Positions 33,285-44,893 of a stretch of DNA of 64,000 bases are shown piece after piece. The DNA is from Bretschneidera sinensis. Taxonomy: Eukaryota; Streptophyta; Magnoliopsida; Brassicales; Akaniaceae. The translations under genes were made by a program, and so were the position numbers. The first letter of the stretch is position 1. Each line of letters begins with the position of its first letter. The stretch lies in assembly GCA_023935145.1 (NCBI GenBank), contig CM043702.1:108534088-108598087 (forward strand), in the 5' to 3' direction. The notes under the pieces were generated by a model, which worked only from the letters and a program-made list of their open reading frames with translations, was not told where the DNA came from and did not search any database.

Positions 33285-34415
33285 TTGGCCAAGGAACTAA
33301 GCAGTAGAAAACAAGGTGAGCTGCCCACCCAACCAATACCTAATCCAAGAGGACATCAACAATTGAATGAGGTGACAACCCTGAGAAGTGGAAAGATCAT
33401 AGGCATCGATGAGCCTGCACGAGCATCTTCAGCCAAAGCATCCACCTCTAAGGTAAGTGACATAGAAAAGGTAAATGCACCTCCACCCTTCCCTCAAAGG
33501 TTAGTAAAGTCTAAAAAAGAGACTAAACTGAGTGACATTTTTGAAACTTTGAAAAAGGTGGAAATAAACTTTCCTTTATTAGATGCAATTAAACAAATTC
33601 CTACGTATGCTAAGTTTTTAAAAGATTGTTGCACTAACAAAAGGAAGTTTCAGGAACATGAGACAGTAGCCCTGACTGAAGAGGTAAGTGTTGTGCTATT
33701 AAGAAAATTACCACCAAAACTAAAATATCTGGATAGTTTTACCATTCCTCGCAGGCTAGGTGACCAGCTATTCGAGCATGCACTATTGGATCTAGGAGTG
33801 AGTGTCAATCTGCTGCCATACAGTGTATTCGAGACACTAGGGTTAGGGGAGCTTCAACCAACCTCCATCACTTTGCAATTGGCCGACAGAAGCATCAAAC
33901 AACCGAGAGGTATCCTCGAGGATGTTTTGGTAAGAGTAGGTAAATTTATTTTACCTGCTGATTTTATTGACTTAGATATTGAAGAATGTCATATGCCATT
34001 GCGACTCCCTATCATCCTAGGAAGACCATTTATGATCACAGCCGACACAAATATTAGTGTAAAACGGGGCATTGTCACTATGAAAGTAAATGATGAGGAG
34101 ATGGAATTCAAAATATTAAATATCTTAGAATCAACCAAAAATGATAATGAATATTCTAATATAAGCTTATTGCAATGTATTGTTAAGAAAAGTTATCAGG
34201 TCCATCACACTACTCTATTTGAGACCATCCCCACCCATGGTGATACAAGACTGGACATTAGGCCAGCAGATGACAATGTGATTAATGACCTCGATAGAGC
34301 TGTGCACCCCGCCAAGAACACACCAAGGCCTGCAAGTAAGTATAACCCTCAAGTTGAAAATCCTGAACTTACTAATACTATTTTCCCCATTTTATTGACC
34401 AAGCACCAAAATTAG
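33285..34415 (+). pseudogene. G5 gag tail and aspartic protease, longest open stretch of G5
   Basis: An open reading frame of 376 codons. It begins with LPTQPIPNPRG and TLRSGKIIG, the gag-protease linker. The protease reads ALLDLGVSVNLLPYSVFETLGLGE (about residues 164-187), with D-L-G at the active site as in Athila relatives, then LQLADRSIKQPRGILEDVLVRV and PIILGRPFM near residues 236-250. It lacks its own start for gag because of upstream stops. After 34415 a short LEPPYVGSKCHL piece follows and no RT appears. Confidence 0.87.
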
Positions 34416-37078
34416 AGAGGCAACAGTTGTCAAGGGCACTTGAACCACCTTATGTGGGCTCTAAGTGCCACCTTCAAAGAAAGTAGCACTGAAGCCACTA
34501 TAGAGAGTGCTTAAGCAATCCCCACTTGCATAATATATAGCTCAAGGGCCTCTATCGAGGTTAGTGGTACTGAAGCCACTAAAGTACAGGAAGGTTAAGG
34601 TTGTATTGTTCTTATTTTATCATGCCAGACTTGGTAAGTTTTTATTTTGTCCATACATGCTGCCTTGCGCTCGAGTGCACCATTCAGTAAGCTCGAGCGC
34701 ACATCCACTGCACACATCATGAGCAAGCACACTTACGTATAAGTGCGATCGAGCGCATTTCACTATGCACTCGAGCGCACTCGAGGCAGAGAAGGCACGT
34801 GAAGGCTTTTATTCACACTTCACTCACAAATCCATTTTTCTTACCTTACGCTCAAGCGCACTTCCTATTTCCATCTATCGCACTTGCCTTCGCCCAACTC
34901 AAAAATCTACTTCTAAACCTCCCTTTCACCTCTGGCACCCCACACCACCACCACCTCACTACCATAAACGAACACCACCACCAGCATAACAAACTTTATT
35001 TCTCCTTCCCATTGCATAACCATTGTTGTCCTTAGAACATAAGGTATACCCATATTTTTTTATTTTTACTTATTTATACACCATCACACACGGTTCTTGA
35101 TTGATGAAACCTTTCTACTATTATTTACCTTGTGTTATACTTGTTTTTTATTGAGATTATTTCATATTTGCAGGGGGTTAGGATCGAGTTCGTGGGTTCT
35201 GTTTTTCTACAGCTTCAAGTGTTTGATGCACATCAACTGTTCGACAAATTGTCTGACTCAGTGCGCTTGAGCGCTGGTACTTTGTGATCGAGCACACCTC
35301 AATCTGTGCGATCGAGCGCACCATCAACTGTGATCAAGCGCACAACAAGTCCACCGTCGTCATCGCTAGTTCCCTCCATTGCAGTGATGAGTCCCCTCCA
35401 GAGGACAGCCATATAGAGGAGCAACCGGACCTGTTTTCTCTGTCACACATCATCGAGGACCATCTGGACATGGGATCCACTTAGTCCCAACGCTTTCACG
35501 TTGAGTTGTCCTCCTTTCGAGGTGAGGTATCTACAGCTACATCACTAGTGCACCAGCACATAGATGGTTTGGAGGCACAGTTTACATGGCATGAGGCGAT
35601 GCTATAGGCCATCCTTGATCACCTACCTTCGGCTGCACCACCCGATGATCAGCAGTGAGAGGATACTCCATCTGGCTGAAGACGTAAAACTTAGCGCTCA
35701 TGGGAGGCACCCCCAAGCATATCCTTTTCATTATAGTATTTTTCTTTTAGTTATGTTTATATTTACATGTTTATTATCCATATTTCTTGTTTTTTGGCAC
35801 AATGTTTATTTTTCTTTGTTAGGAACTTAGTGTGTGCATCTAGTTCAAGTTTGGGGGCGTGTACGAGCAATACAAGCAACCTAGTTCTCCATCTCCCATT
35901 TCAGATCTTTCCATGCCACACACACATTGGGGAAAATGTGTATATTAAGTTTGGGGGTAGTGGGAGACATATGCACACACTTGAAAAGCATGCACACACT
36001 AGGTTCCAGTTTTTTTTTTTTTTTAAGAAAAGATAAATGCAGGTTCATTTTGTGGTAAAAATTTTGGTTGATTTAAAAATATAATAAAACTTCATTAGTA
36101 AGCTTAAAATCTAGAACACATAGTCTTTTAAATAGGAATTTTAAAAGTTTAGTTACCTACCTCAAGGCACTTAAGAATTCACGTGTTTGATCCCGATCTA
36201 ACACGAGCACATTAGCATGCATTTATGTGGGGTATGACATATAATTCTTATGTATATGTTTCCATAACCTAACTGTAATCGGATAACTTGTTAAAAGAAT
36301 ACTTTGGCATAAGAAAAATAAAAAAAAATGTCCATCATGCAAAAAGAGAATAAAAAGCTTCTAATGATTATTAAAAAATTTCCACTGAGTAACTGGACCT
36401 CTTGCCTCAGTAAGCAGTGAGTGTTCACGTCAAAAGGTGAGAATTAAGCATTTAATGATCATAATAAAAATTTCTACTGAGTAACTGGTCCTCTTACCTC
36501 AGTAAGCAGTGAGTGTTCACATCAAAAGGTGGAAATTTCACTTAGAAGTATTAAGACCTGTTAGTTTCGTAGCCTTTTTGACTCGAGTTAGTAAGTCCTT
36601 AGGGGTGTCTTTACACCTAATGCCCTAAAACCATCTGGTTTGGGAGTCATTGGCTAAACACTCGTTGCAATGGTCAATTAGAAAGCTTAATGGAACTCAA
36701 CATGGAAAAAATCTCATGATAAAAGAAAAAAAGTAAGCATTATGGCATTTTTGTTCTTTTTGATAAGAAATTCGATGAAGGTTTGGGCACCGAAACACTA
36801 TACATCAAAATTATTTGGAAGCCCCATCTTATATGTGCTAACTCATCACACACAAATCAAACTTGCGATGACTTAAGCCACCCTTAGGTAAGTAACATGA
36901 GCTTTTAAAGACCCTTATTCAATACAAAAATGTATTGTTATTATAAGCTTATTCATGAACGGTCATCATGGTTTTATGTGCAACCCAAATTTTTGGATAT
37001 CATGAAAAATTCATTTATCTTTAAATTTTGTTTTGACATTTTCTCTTCGTTTTGTATTGCTAAGGGACTAGCAATATA
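34416..37078 (+). other. G5 3' internal region, no RT or integrase
   Basis: About 2.66 kb without a recognisable enzyme. The first part reads LEPPYVGSKCHLQ with stops. The rest holds repeated words based on GCGCTCGAGCGCAC (34668-34790, 34850, 35283-35342) and short frames (34765-34989, 34799-35035, 35564-35830) that I do not recognise. Two imperfect 100-bp units with AGTAACTGG and AGCAGTGAGTGTTCAC lie at about 36360-36430 and 36470-36540. AGTTTGGGGG-type tracts (35849, 35949, 37081) precede the LTR. Confidence 0.7.
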
Positions 37079-37092
37079 TAAGTTTGGGGGTG
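37079..37092 (+). promoter_or_regulatory. G5 polypurine tract
   Basis: TAAGTTTGGGGGTG directly before TGATAAGTG of the 3' LTR is the usual Athila form. Confidence 0.85.
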
Positions 37093-38376
37093 TGATAAGT
37101 GCTTAAATAGTCATATTTAAGCCCCTTAATTTACACTTGTTAGGCTCTTTATTTATCTATTTTAGTAGATTCTATTTCATTTTCATGTTTTATGTGTTTT
37201 TCACAGGGCTTGGGCAAAAAGATGACATTTTGGAGCCTTAAGGGATGAAAAGTAAAGTTTTGTAAATCCAGCAAGGTGCGCTCGAGCGCACTTCCCTTGT
37301 GATCAAGTGCACAGCACACGAACGCACACTTAGAAGGCTTAAGCGCACATCTGCGCTCGAGCGCAGCCCGCATGCACTCGAGTGCACACACTCCAGAGGC
37401 GGCAGAGCTAGATATGGAAAGAAGTCTCCGGACCTGAAATAGGAAATTAGGGTTTTGAAGACCCTTAGGGCCCTATATATAGCCTTGTAACACACAGAAA
37501 CCATACCTTTTTTTTTAGACTTGAAGTTCCGAGCTTAGGAAAGGAATTGACGACTTGTCTCCTGAGTCTTCTTTGGGTGTTATTTTTCTGTTTTTTTGTT
37601 TTATTATGGTTAGGATGTTTAGTTTAACTAGTATGTTTAACTAAACTCTTATAGGGCTCGATTGAAGCCTAGTTATGCTTTTCCATATATATATTCATTG
37701 ATTACCTTTGCCTATAGCCATGTTATAATGCTTAACTTGATTAATACTTGTTTGTATTTAAATTCCTCGTATGTATGTGTCTGATCAACTTATGCATGTG
37801 GTATGGATTGGTTATTGAATCAATTTAGATGACCGAGTCCTGGGTTCAACAAAACTAACAAAAGATATCCACACCGGATTCTTGGGTTAATCAATATGGG
37901 AAACTGGGATCAGACCAAGCGCTAGGTCCCGTATGGTTGCCGATCTCCACAGCTCTTATGCTCTCTTAAGGAACAACTCAGTATACACCCATGTTGAATC
38001 TCTTAAGAGAGAAAAGAGTTAGAGTATACACCATGCCTAACTCGTTGCTTAGGGAGATCAATAGCCTAAGGTGTGGACCAAGCCCTTAAGTTGGCAACCA
38101 TTAGGTATTCATAATAAGGCTAGAGCATTGGCACCATACTTAGTGGGAAAGTGTAATTAGTGGTGGATGTCACAGCCCTATGTCCTTATTATTATTAACT
38201 TACATCTCACTTTTATTTCTCTTTTTACTTTGGGAAAATAATTCTAAATCGAAATTCACTAATCGCAGTGGAAATGATCTCGCATTTGCACACTATGGTA
38301 CCATTGACCTTGTGCACTTGTAAGTAAAACAAGTACAATTATTTATTTATTTATTTAGGTAGATAAACGCACAACA
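37093..38376 (+). repeat. G5 3' LTR
   Basis: LTR of 1284 bp from TGATAAGTGCTTAAATAG to AAACGCACAACA, followed by GCCAC. Compared with the 5' copy it has an extra piece near 37310-37325 (CACAGCACACGAACG-like) and scattered changes. Confidence 0.93.
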
Positions 38377-40190
38377 GCCACCCCCGAGACGGTGTCGTCA
38401 TGTTTGGAAATCCCAGCACGACACATATATGCAATAATATAAAAACATACATCAACTGAAAAAAGATATACATCAACCCTCAACAGGGGAGTTACATTAT
38501 TACTATCCTATCTGAAACATTATATACAGCATACTAAAGATGCATGAATATCTACAATATTTTTTTTTCTTCTTCCATTAGTCTAAGGATATGGACCACG
38601 AGACTTATAAATAATAACTCAGTCTGAATCTCAGCTCATAAATTTATCTGTCATGCCCGCTACCTGAAATTATTTAACAATGAAGAGTGAGTTTCACATG
38701 CTTAGTGAATTAAATTTACTAGAAGTACTCGATTTGTATACTTCTAGTTATATTCCTTCATTGTTAAATTAGCATAGTTAATCATCTATCTTTTCTCACA
38801 TTCTAATTCAATCATTTATCAATTTCTCTTAATAAATAAATTATCGGGCTATCCTCTTTTAATACTTATATCTCGTATAATTTATCAATTTAATATCATC
38901 ATGAAGTTCATATCATACCAACAATTAATAATATAATTCTTTATTATGTCATCCTTTCTATTTATCTATCATTCATTTAATAATCAAAACTGATTCTTTA
39001 GCATCTAAGGGGTTATTAATAAATACTTAAAACAACTATAATGCATGAATTTAAATTATCTTTCTTTTTTCCTCATCAGATCATTTCATATTATCATCTG
39101 GGAACGTCTTCCCACATTTCGATATGTTTCAGCCAGACCAGCTACCTTCCAAGTCTTCCCTTTTATGCATATGAGCAATAACATACAAACAAGCATACAT
39201 CAAAGCATTCAATTTAACTATCTAGTTCTTTATAAAAATTATTATTCTTATTCTATTTATTAAATTGTCTAATTATATCTCCTATCAATTTTTCTTTCAT
39301 ATTTTCAATCATATTTTTCAAAAATTTCATAAAACTTCTCAGCATATTTTTTTTCATTAATCCATCCTTTTTAAAATATAAATTCTTATATAATTAATAT
39401 TCAACATACCATTTAGACCCTAATCAACTATCATACTTATCGAAAAATACATCATTAAACCATTATAATTCAACCATTTATTCAAATATCATAAAATCAT
39501 ATTTTTATTGGTATCAATTACTAAAAGTAAATCTAACTCACCACATAGCACTTATAGCTACCCATGGATCACCTCCTTGCCTTTCTTACTCCTTTCAGCA
39601 ATTCTTGAGATTGATGATCACCAACACCTAATCATAAACTTTCATAAATCTTACTATTTCATAACTTAATTCAAACAATATAATTATTTAATTATAAGTT
39701 TTATTAAAAATTTACCTCAAATATGATTAAATCTTGCTATTGTAATTGGATGACTGTACTATCTCTAAAATTAGATAAATTTTCTTTATAACTTTTTGCT
39801 AAGAAATTTGAATTGAAGAAAGAAAGAAACCAAATAGGATTTGAAGGAAAAATAAAGTCTCTAAAGCTCTGAGACTTATAACTTCCATTTTTTTAATATT
39901 ATTTTAATCAATTATATATTATTTAATTATTAAACTTAACTTCACACTTGAAGTTCACATGTTGTGAACTTATCTCTACCATTTTATTATTTTTTTAATA
40001 TTATTTTAATCAATTATATATTATTTCATTATTATACTTAAAGCTTTACACCTAAAGTTCACATATTGTGAACTTTCCATGCCGCTTCACTTTTTTTTAA
40101 ATCAATAGTAAATATTTCATGTATATATTATTTTAATTCCGTATAATATCTATCAAATTACTTCTTTACCCTTACTTTAAGAACATAGGA
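38377..40190 (-). repeat. Gypsy solo LTR G4, main part
   Basis: Continuation of the LTR started at 29036: CCAGCACGACACATATATGCAA and ACCCTCAACAGGG, with the same phrases as G1 and G2 LTRs, ending in the family tail TTTACCCTTACTTTAAG near 40180. The exact 3' edge has decayed (AACATAGGACAACACA) and no target duplication of GCCTA could be found, so the right boundary is uncertain by about 20 bp. No internal region was found, so it is a solo LTR. Confidence 0.78.
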
Positions 40191-42020
40191 CAACACAATT
40201 GGGTAGGCATCAAAAGAGTAGTACAGCTAGGAAAAGAGTATGAAGGGAAGCACCTTCAACTCGACAGTCATCACTTGGCTTCCAACTTGTCCCGTCTGGT
40301 GGTGATGCGTTTGGTCCAATGTGCCATCTTTTTTATTAATAATGGTAAATATGACCATACCATGATGAGAGAGGTAATTGCACATATGGCTTGGATGCAT
40401 GATTATCCTTTTACTATGGTATAGCACTTAGGCTTTAATCTTGTCTTGAGTTGTTCAAACCCAATGCATAAAAAGATTGGGCGCAAAACTTTGAAGAATG
40501 ATTTTGTATAAGTGTACGAGGTTGAGAAGAAGAAGTTGAAGAATGTGAACAATATTAGTATAACAACTAACATGTGGAAGTCAAAGTGTCGTAGTATCAA
40601 GTACATGGTTATAATTGGACATTTCATTGATGAGGATTAGAGATTACAAAAGTGTGTTTTGAGTTTTGTACATGTTCCTCCTCCTCGGCGTTTGGTTGAC
40701 ATAGCTGATATGATATTCAAGTGTTTAAAAGATTGAGGAAGAGAATAAGATATTCACTGTGTTAGTGGACAATGCAACCTACAATGATAACTATTTAAGG
40801 AAGTTGAGATAGATATTTAAAAGATCTAAGAAGTTACTATGTGGGGATAATTTGTTTCATGTGCGATGTTGCGAGCACATTTTGAACTTTCTAGTTCAGG
40901 ATGGTCTTAGTGTGATTCAGGATATAATTCAAAATGTGTGTGACAGTGTGAAGTTTATAAATAAGTTTGAAGGGAAGCTTCAATCGTTTGCTGAGGTTAT
41001 GTAACAGTTGCAGCTTCATGGTAGGAAGTTGATTCTTGATTGCTCAACCCGTTGGAATTCCACATATAATATGTTGGCGACTACTTTAAAGTTGAAGGAA
41101 GAATTCCCTGAACTTAAAGATCGGGAGCCACAATATGTTTACTTGCCAAGTTTTGAGGACTGGGAAAAATTTGATAAAATATGTGAGATCTTACAGCTTT
41201 TTAGTTTAGTCACTAATATAATTTCTTGTTGTGACTATCCTACTTCAAACTTGTACCTTGTTGAGATCTTTAAGGTGAAACAAATCTTGGACTTGAAGTC
41301 ATTGGATGAGAATGATTTCATTCGGGAAATGGTGAATAAAATGAAAGAAAATTTTGGTAAGTACTAGGTGAATGCAATTTATTGATGGCAATTGCTTCTA
41401 TTATGGATCCAAGGGTGAAGATGAGGGGTGTGGAGATGTGTTTCCTAAAAAAATTTGGTTCTAAGGCTACTAAGAAAATAGAGATGATGAAGCATGCTTT
41501 GTCTATGCTATTTCTGGAGTATGTGGAAATAAGTAATGCTAGTGAACTTGTTGATGGTACCCCTATCACTCAAAATTTAAATACATTTGGTGCTTCAAAT
41601 AGGCAAACTGACCCTATCTCTGGCTAGTGAGAACAATTCTCTTATGTTGAAGAAGTGGAGTCAAATCCTTCTAAAATATTAGAGTTGGCTATGTATCTTG
41701 AGGAAGGTGTGTACACAAATAAAGGTAAAAATATGTCTGACTTAAGTGCTTTGGTTTAGTGGAAGGCATTAACTTTGAAATTTAAAGTGTTATCAAAGAT
41801 GGTAGCTGAAATATTTGTTATTACTATATGTACTATGGCTTCCGAATCTACATTCAGTGCAAGTGAAAGAGTAATTGATTCATATTGTGCTTCATTGGAT
41901 CTAGAGACTGTTCAAGTTCTTGTTTATGGGGGAGATTGGGTTTGTCACCTTTATGGTATCAAGAAAATGCCAAAGTTAGTAAACTCAAAGATTGTTCGTT
42001 TCTTTATTTTAGTTTAATGT
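40191..42020 (+). pseudogene. hAT transposase, body and dimerisation domain
   Basis: Continuation of the gene at 28754. Minus stops, it reads REVIAHMAWMHDYPF, KKIGRKTLKNDFV, ITTNMWKSKC, FHVRCCEHILNFLVQDGL, LDCSTRWNSTYNMLATTLKLKEE, PSFEDWEKFDKICEILQLF, and the C-terminal VITICTMASESTFSASERV (41810-41880) with QVLVYGGDWVCHL, the hAT dimerisation domain. This matches Ac/RICESLEEPER-type transposases. In-frame stops at about 40424, 40508, 40637, 41003 and 41365, and frame changes near 41380, make it a pseudogene. Confidence 0.9.
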
Positions 42021-42803
42021 TGTTCTTTGTCAGGCTAATGCCTATTTTGGAGATTCAGCCTCTTTTTGGTTTACATATTAGTATTGTATGGATTATATGG
42101 ATTAAAATATTTCATATTAGTATTGTCTAGTGTGATCTAGTGTTTATTGGTATATTAACAACAATATTGATTTGTATGCTTTCTTGTTTGCTGGTGGAGA
42201 AATATGGAGACGAGATTGTTTTGCCAATTCCTTGAATTTGTTAAAAATGTTTGGTTGATGTGGTGCATGCAGAGATGATGACTTGATGTAATATTTTTAG
42301 CTTATATTTTGTTCTTTTTTCATGGTTTTCAGTTAAATATGTGTTCAGTTGTGTTATGGAGAAGTATGTGAAGATTGATTCTTGTGTTATGTGTTATGTG
42401 AAAATTAGGCCTTTGTGTTGTGTGGTATTATGTGAAAATCAATTTTTTTTTTCATGTTTTTAAGTTGTTTTATAAATTCAATTTTGAACTAATCAAACTA
42501 TCGATCAAGCGAGCTGTTGAGCTAATCGAGTTGTCGATCAAGCGAGCTGTCAAGCTATCGAGCTATTGAATAAGTGAGCTTTCGAACAAGCTAGTTGTCG
42601 AGCAATCGAGCTGGCTCAGTAAATTGGCTCGATGAGCTCGTAAGTTGGGCTCGAACAATCATTTAAAGTTACGTGTCGAGTTCGAGCTTATGGTTCATGG
42701 CTTGCGCTTGGCTCATGGCTCAGCTCGATTAGAAAATTATTTCACGAGCTGAGCCCGAACACCCTCCTCAGCTCGAGCTCGGCTTGGCTCGAATCCAGCC
42801 CTA
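42021..42803 (+). other. hAT 3' region: GAGCT-rich subterminal repeats and terminal end
   Basis: No gene. From 42490 to 42780 there are dozens of GAGCT/AGCTC words (for example CAAGCGAGCTGT twice, near 42507 and 42540), the expected subterminal transposase-binding repeats. The end CGAATCCAGCCCTA at 42790-42803 fits a hAT terminal inverted repeat (TAGGGCTGGATTCG inverted). The 5' partner is not in view, so the terminal call rests on one end. Sequence 42021-42480 is AT-rich trailer. Confidence 0.65.
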
Positions 42804-42964
42804 TCCCCCAGGACAGAGTCGGTGTTCTTTACTCCCTAGCTTGCATAGAAGGGATCAAAGTTTCTGGTTTTTATCAACAACCCTTATCTTAATGTCAGCA
42901 TTCAAGCTTTTATCAACAACCCTTTGCTCCTCGGAATCTAGATAATTGGAGGCCTTTTGGTTGG
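42804..42964. other. Short unassigned segment between hAT and Sirevirus LTR
   Basis: 161 bp not assigned to any element. It holds two copies of TTTTATCAACAACCCTT (near 42870 and 42909). It may be original flanking DNA of the metacaspase locus. Confidence 0.4.
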
Positions 42965-43790
42965 TGTTGACCTTTATTTGATTTTGAGAATAACAAAACA
43001 TTGTTTAAATTGTGCTAACAATTTTTTGTCTAAGTGTTTAAAGCTACAAATGGTTCTGCTCAAAGATAAGACGCAAATGGCCATACTTTAGAGATACTAG
43101 AAGGAAGTCTGAAGACTTAGATTAGGTACTAAGATAGTAATTTAAATGATGTAACTCTCTTACTTAAGTACCTAGATTTTTTCTATGGCTCAATTTCCTT
43201 AAAAAAAATATTTTGACAAAAAACCATTTTGGTTGGAAAACAAACAGAAAACTGTGTTTCAGGTCATCTAGTCGATTGAATGAATCCTTTCAATCGACTG
43301 TATAATTCTTTCAAAGAATCATACAATCAACTGAATGAAAGTCAGAAACATTCTGCCTTCTGATCCAATCGACTGAACAATCCTTTTAATCGACTTAATG
43401 AATTACCTGAAACAAATTTGAATTTTAAATGAGCATCCAGTCAACTGAACAAATTCATTCAATCGACTGAACGTTGAAAAATAACGGTAATATTTCAAAA
43501 CTAAAGCACCGTTTAGTGCATTAAATGCTTTAAACAGCTCCCAAACATATTTTTCCTGTGTCTTAACGGTTATGAGGTTTTAAATCTATATAAACTCCTC
43601 GTAAATTGAAAAACCTAACAACTCTTGAGTAATTAATCTTCATCTTCTCGTTTATTTTATTCAAGCATTCTCAAAACCTTTATGAGCCATTCTTAAAAGC
43701 TTTGAACTTCTAAGAGATGTCTTTCCTTCTTTATAAGAGCATTAAATACAAAGTCTCTCTTGATCTTGATCCTTAAATTTCCAATTATGG
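42965..43790 (+). repeat. Sirevirus-like LTR fragment
   Basis: TGTTGACCTTTATTTGATTTTG starts an LTR matching C1's LTR (8610-9480) through the CAATCGACTGAATG-type cluster and the TACAAAGTCTCTCTTG segment. It stops near 43790, where C1's LTR has about 340 bp more. The rest is missing and no polypurine tract or primer site is next to it. The metacaspase 3' region follows. Confidence 0.82.
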
Positions 43791-43987
43791 TTCTTCTCGA
43801 ACTAACTTGCATCAGTAAACATAAAATTCTCATTCAAGTTATTGCTGAAATAGAAAATCATTTAAGTTCAAATATTTGATGCCCATAAACCCAAAGAGCA
43901 AACAATACAGGCACAGCAAACACACCACTGCAAACATCTGATGGATTATTTGTTCTCTTTTATAACAGAGGACCACTCATATCTAGG
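43791..43987 (-). other. Metacaspase 3' untranslated region (inferred)
   Basis: About 200 bp downstream of the stop codon on the minus strand, with no coding content. It is inferred as 3' untranslated sequence by position only; no clear poly(A) signal was assigned. Confidence 0.4.
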
Positions 43988-44893
43988 CTAACACACAAAC
44001 GCAGCATCGACATGATGGTCACTGCAATAAAGGCCAGGCCGCTGAGTGAATCCTTGCCTCTTTAGTAGATTCCTAGCCTTCAAAACAAGCACCTGGTTGG
44101 TAACTTCGCCATCTGACTCGGCTATTATGGTCTGAATTGCATTGCTAAGAGCTCCATAAGCTTCACCAGAATTCCCTTTGGGACTGGCATCAGCAGAAGT
44201 TTGGTTGGTTTGGCAACCACTGTCGGAGAGTGAACGTTTGGATTGTCCAGCATAAACCTCTTGCTTGCTGCCCACTTGTGTTTCCAGTGCAGGTTTTCCG
44301 TACTCTTCATCGTCCTCCAGCTTCTGTTTTAGAAATTGTTGAGCTAGATTCCCAACCATCCCCAAGAGTCCACCTTCCCCGTCACTGCACTGCAGTTTGT
44401 TCATGATGACTTTCATGAACTTTTTAACCTTGGGGCTTGAATCTTCCCCAAAGATATCGAAAAGGGTTGGCCTCAGCTTTCCAACATCAATGTCATCTTT
44501 ACCAGTTTTCTGCTTGAGTATATCAATGAGAGTCAAGAGAGGAAGAGATCTACTCTTCGCATAGATTCGTTCACCATCTTCAGATTCGAATTCCCTGGTC
44601 TCAGCTTCCTACTCATGGCTAGGGGGGGTGGTGTTGCAGTCCAGAAGGGAGGTGAATCCCACGAGATTCAAATGCATCTTGCACGGTCTGGTGCAAGAAG
44701 CTTCTAAACCCAAATCCGGAGCCTGATTCTTGCTCCTGGTGCTTTGTGCTCTCCCGGACCTGTTGACGCTTTGTGCTTTCCCCGATCTGTTCCTTTGCCT
44801 CATCAGTGAGGCCACCGCTGTGGCAAGAATCAGATACAATTGTGATGCGGCAACCTTCTGGGACTTTGTCAACAAATTCCCTGAAATCATCAT
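43988..44893 (-). pseudogene. Metacaspase exon 2
   Basis: DDFREFVDKVPEGCRITIVSDSCHSGGLTDEAKEQIG is intact (44780-44893), with the catalytic Cys in SDSCHSGG. Next, a near-duplicate of a short segment (GGGAAAGCACAAAGC, then GGGAGAGCACAAAGC) shifts the frame; the expected linker (ESTKHQEQESGSGFGFRSF) is found only in the next frame. A TAG in the main frame at about 44610 ends that reading. From 44600 down the correct frame returns ([17 protein letters not shown], then [33 protein letters not shown]) to the stop at 43988-43990. Confidence 0.9.

Larger units (their letters stand above)
29063..38376 (+). mobile_element. Athila-like gag-protease element G5, non-autonomous, in solo LTR G4
   Basis: Element with two similar LTRs (29063-30335 and 37093-38376), a tRNA-Asp-type primer site, gag, protease and polypurine tract, flanked by perfect GCCAC duplications (29058-29062 and 38377-38381). 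No RT, RNase H or integrase motif appears in the about 2.65 kb between protease and polypurine tract, so this copy looks like a gag-protease-only derivative. Its gag is interrupted by another solo LTR (31562-32843). The PBS and protease wording match Athila-type gypsy elements. Confidence 0.9.

Noticed and set aside
34765..35035. Two overlapping frames downstream of G5 protease as an env-like gene
   Set aside because: Short, in different frames, with no signal peptide plus transmembrane arrangement that I could support; they overlap the CTCGAGCGCAC-rich region.
19192..40190. G1 LTR (19192-21825) and G4 (29036-40190) as the two LTRs of one element
   Set aside because: They share family words but differ in length and sequence, sit in different hosts, and no gypsy internal region joins them; G1's own primer site and gag are on its left side.
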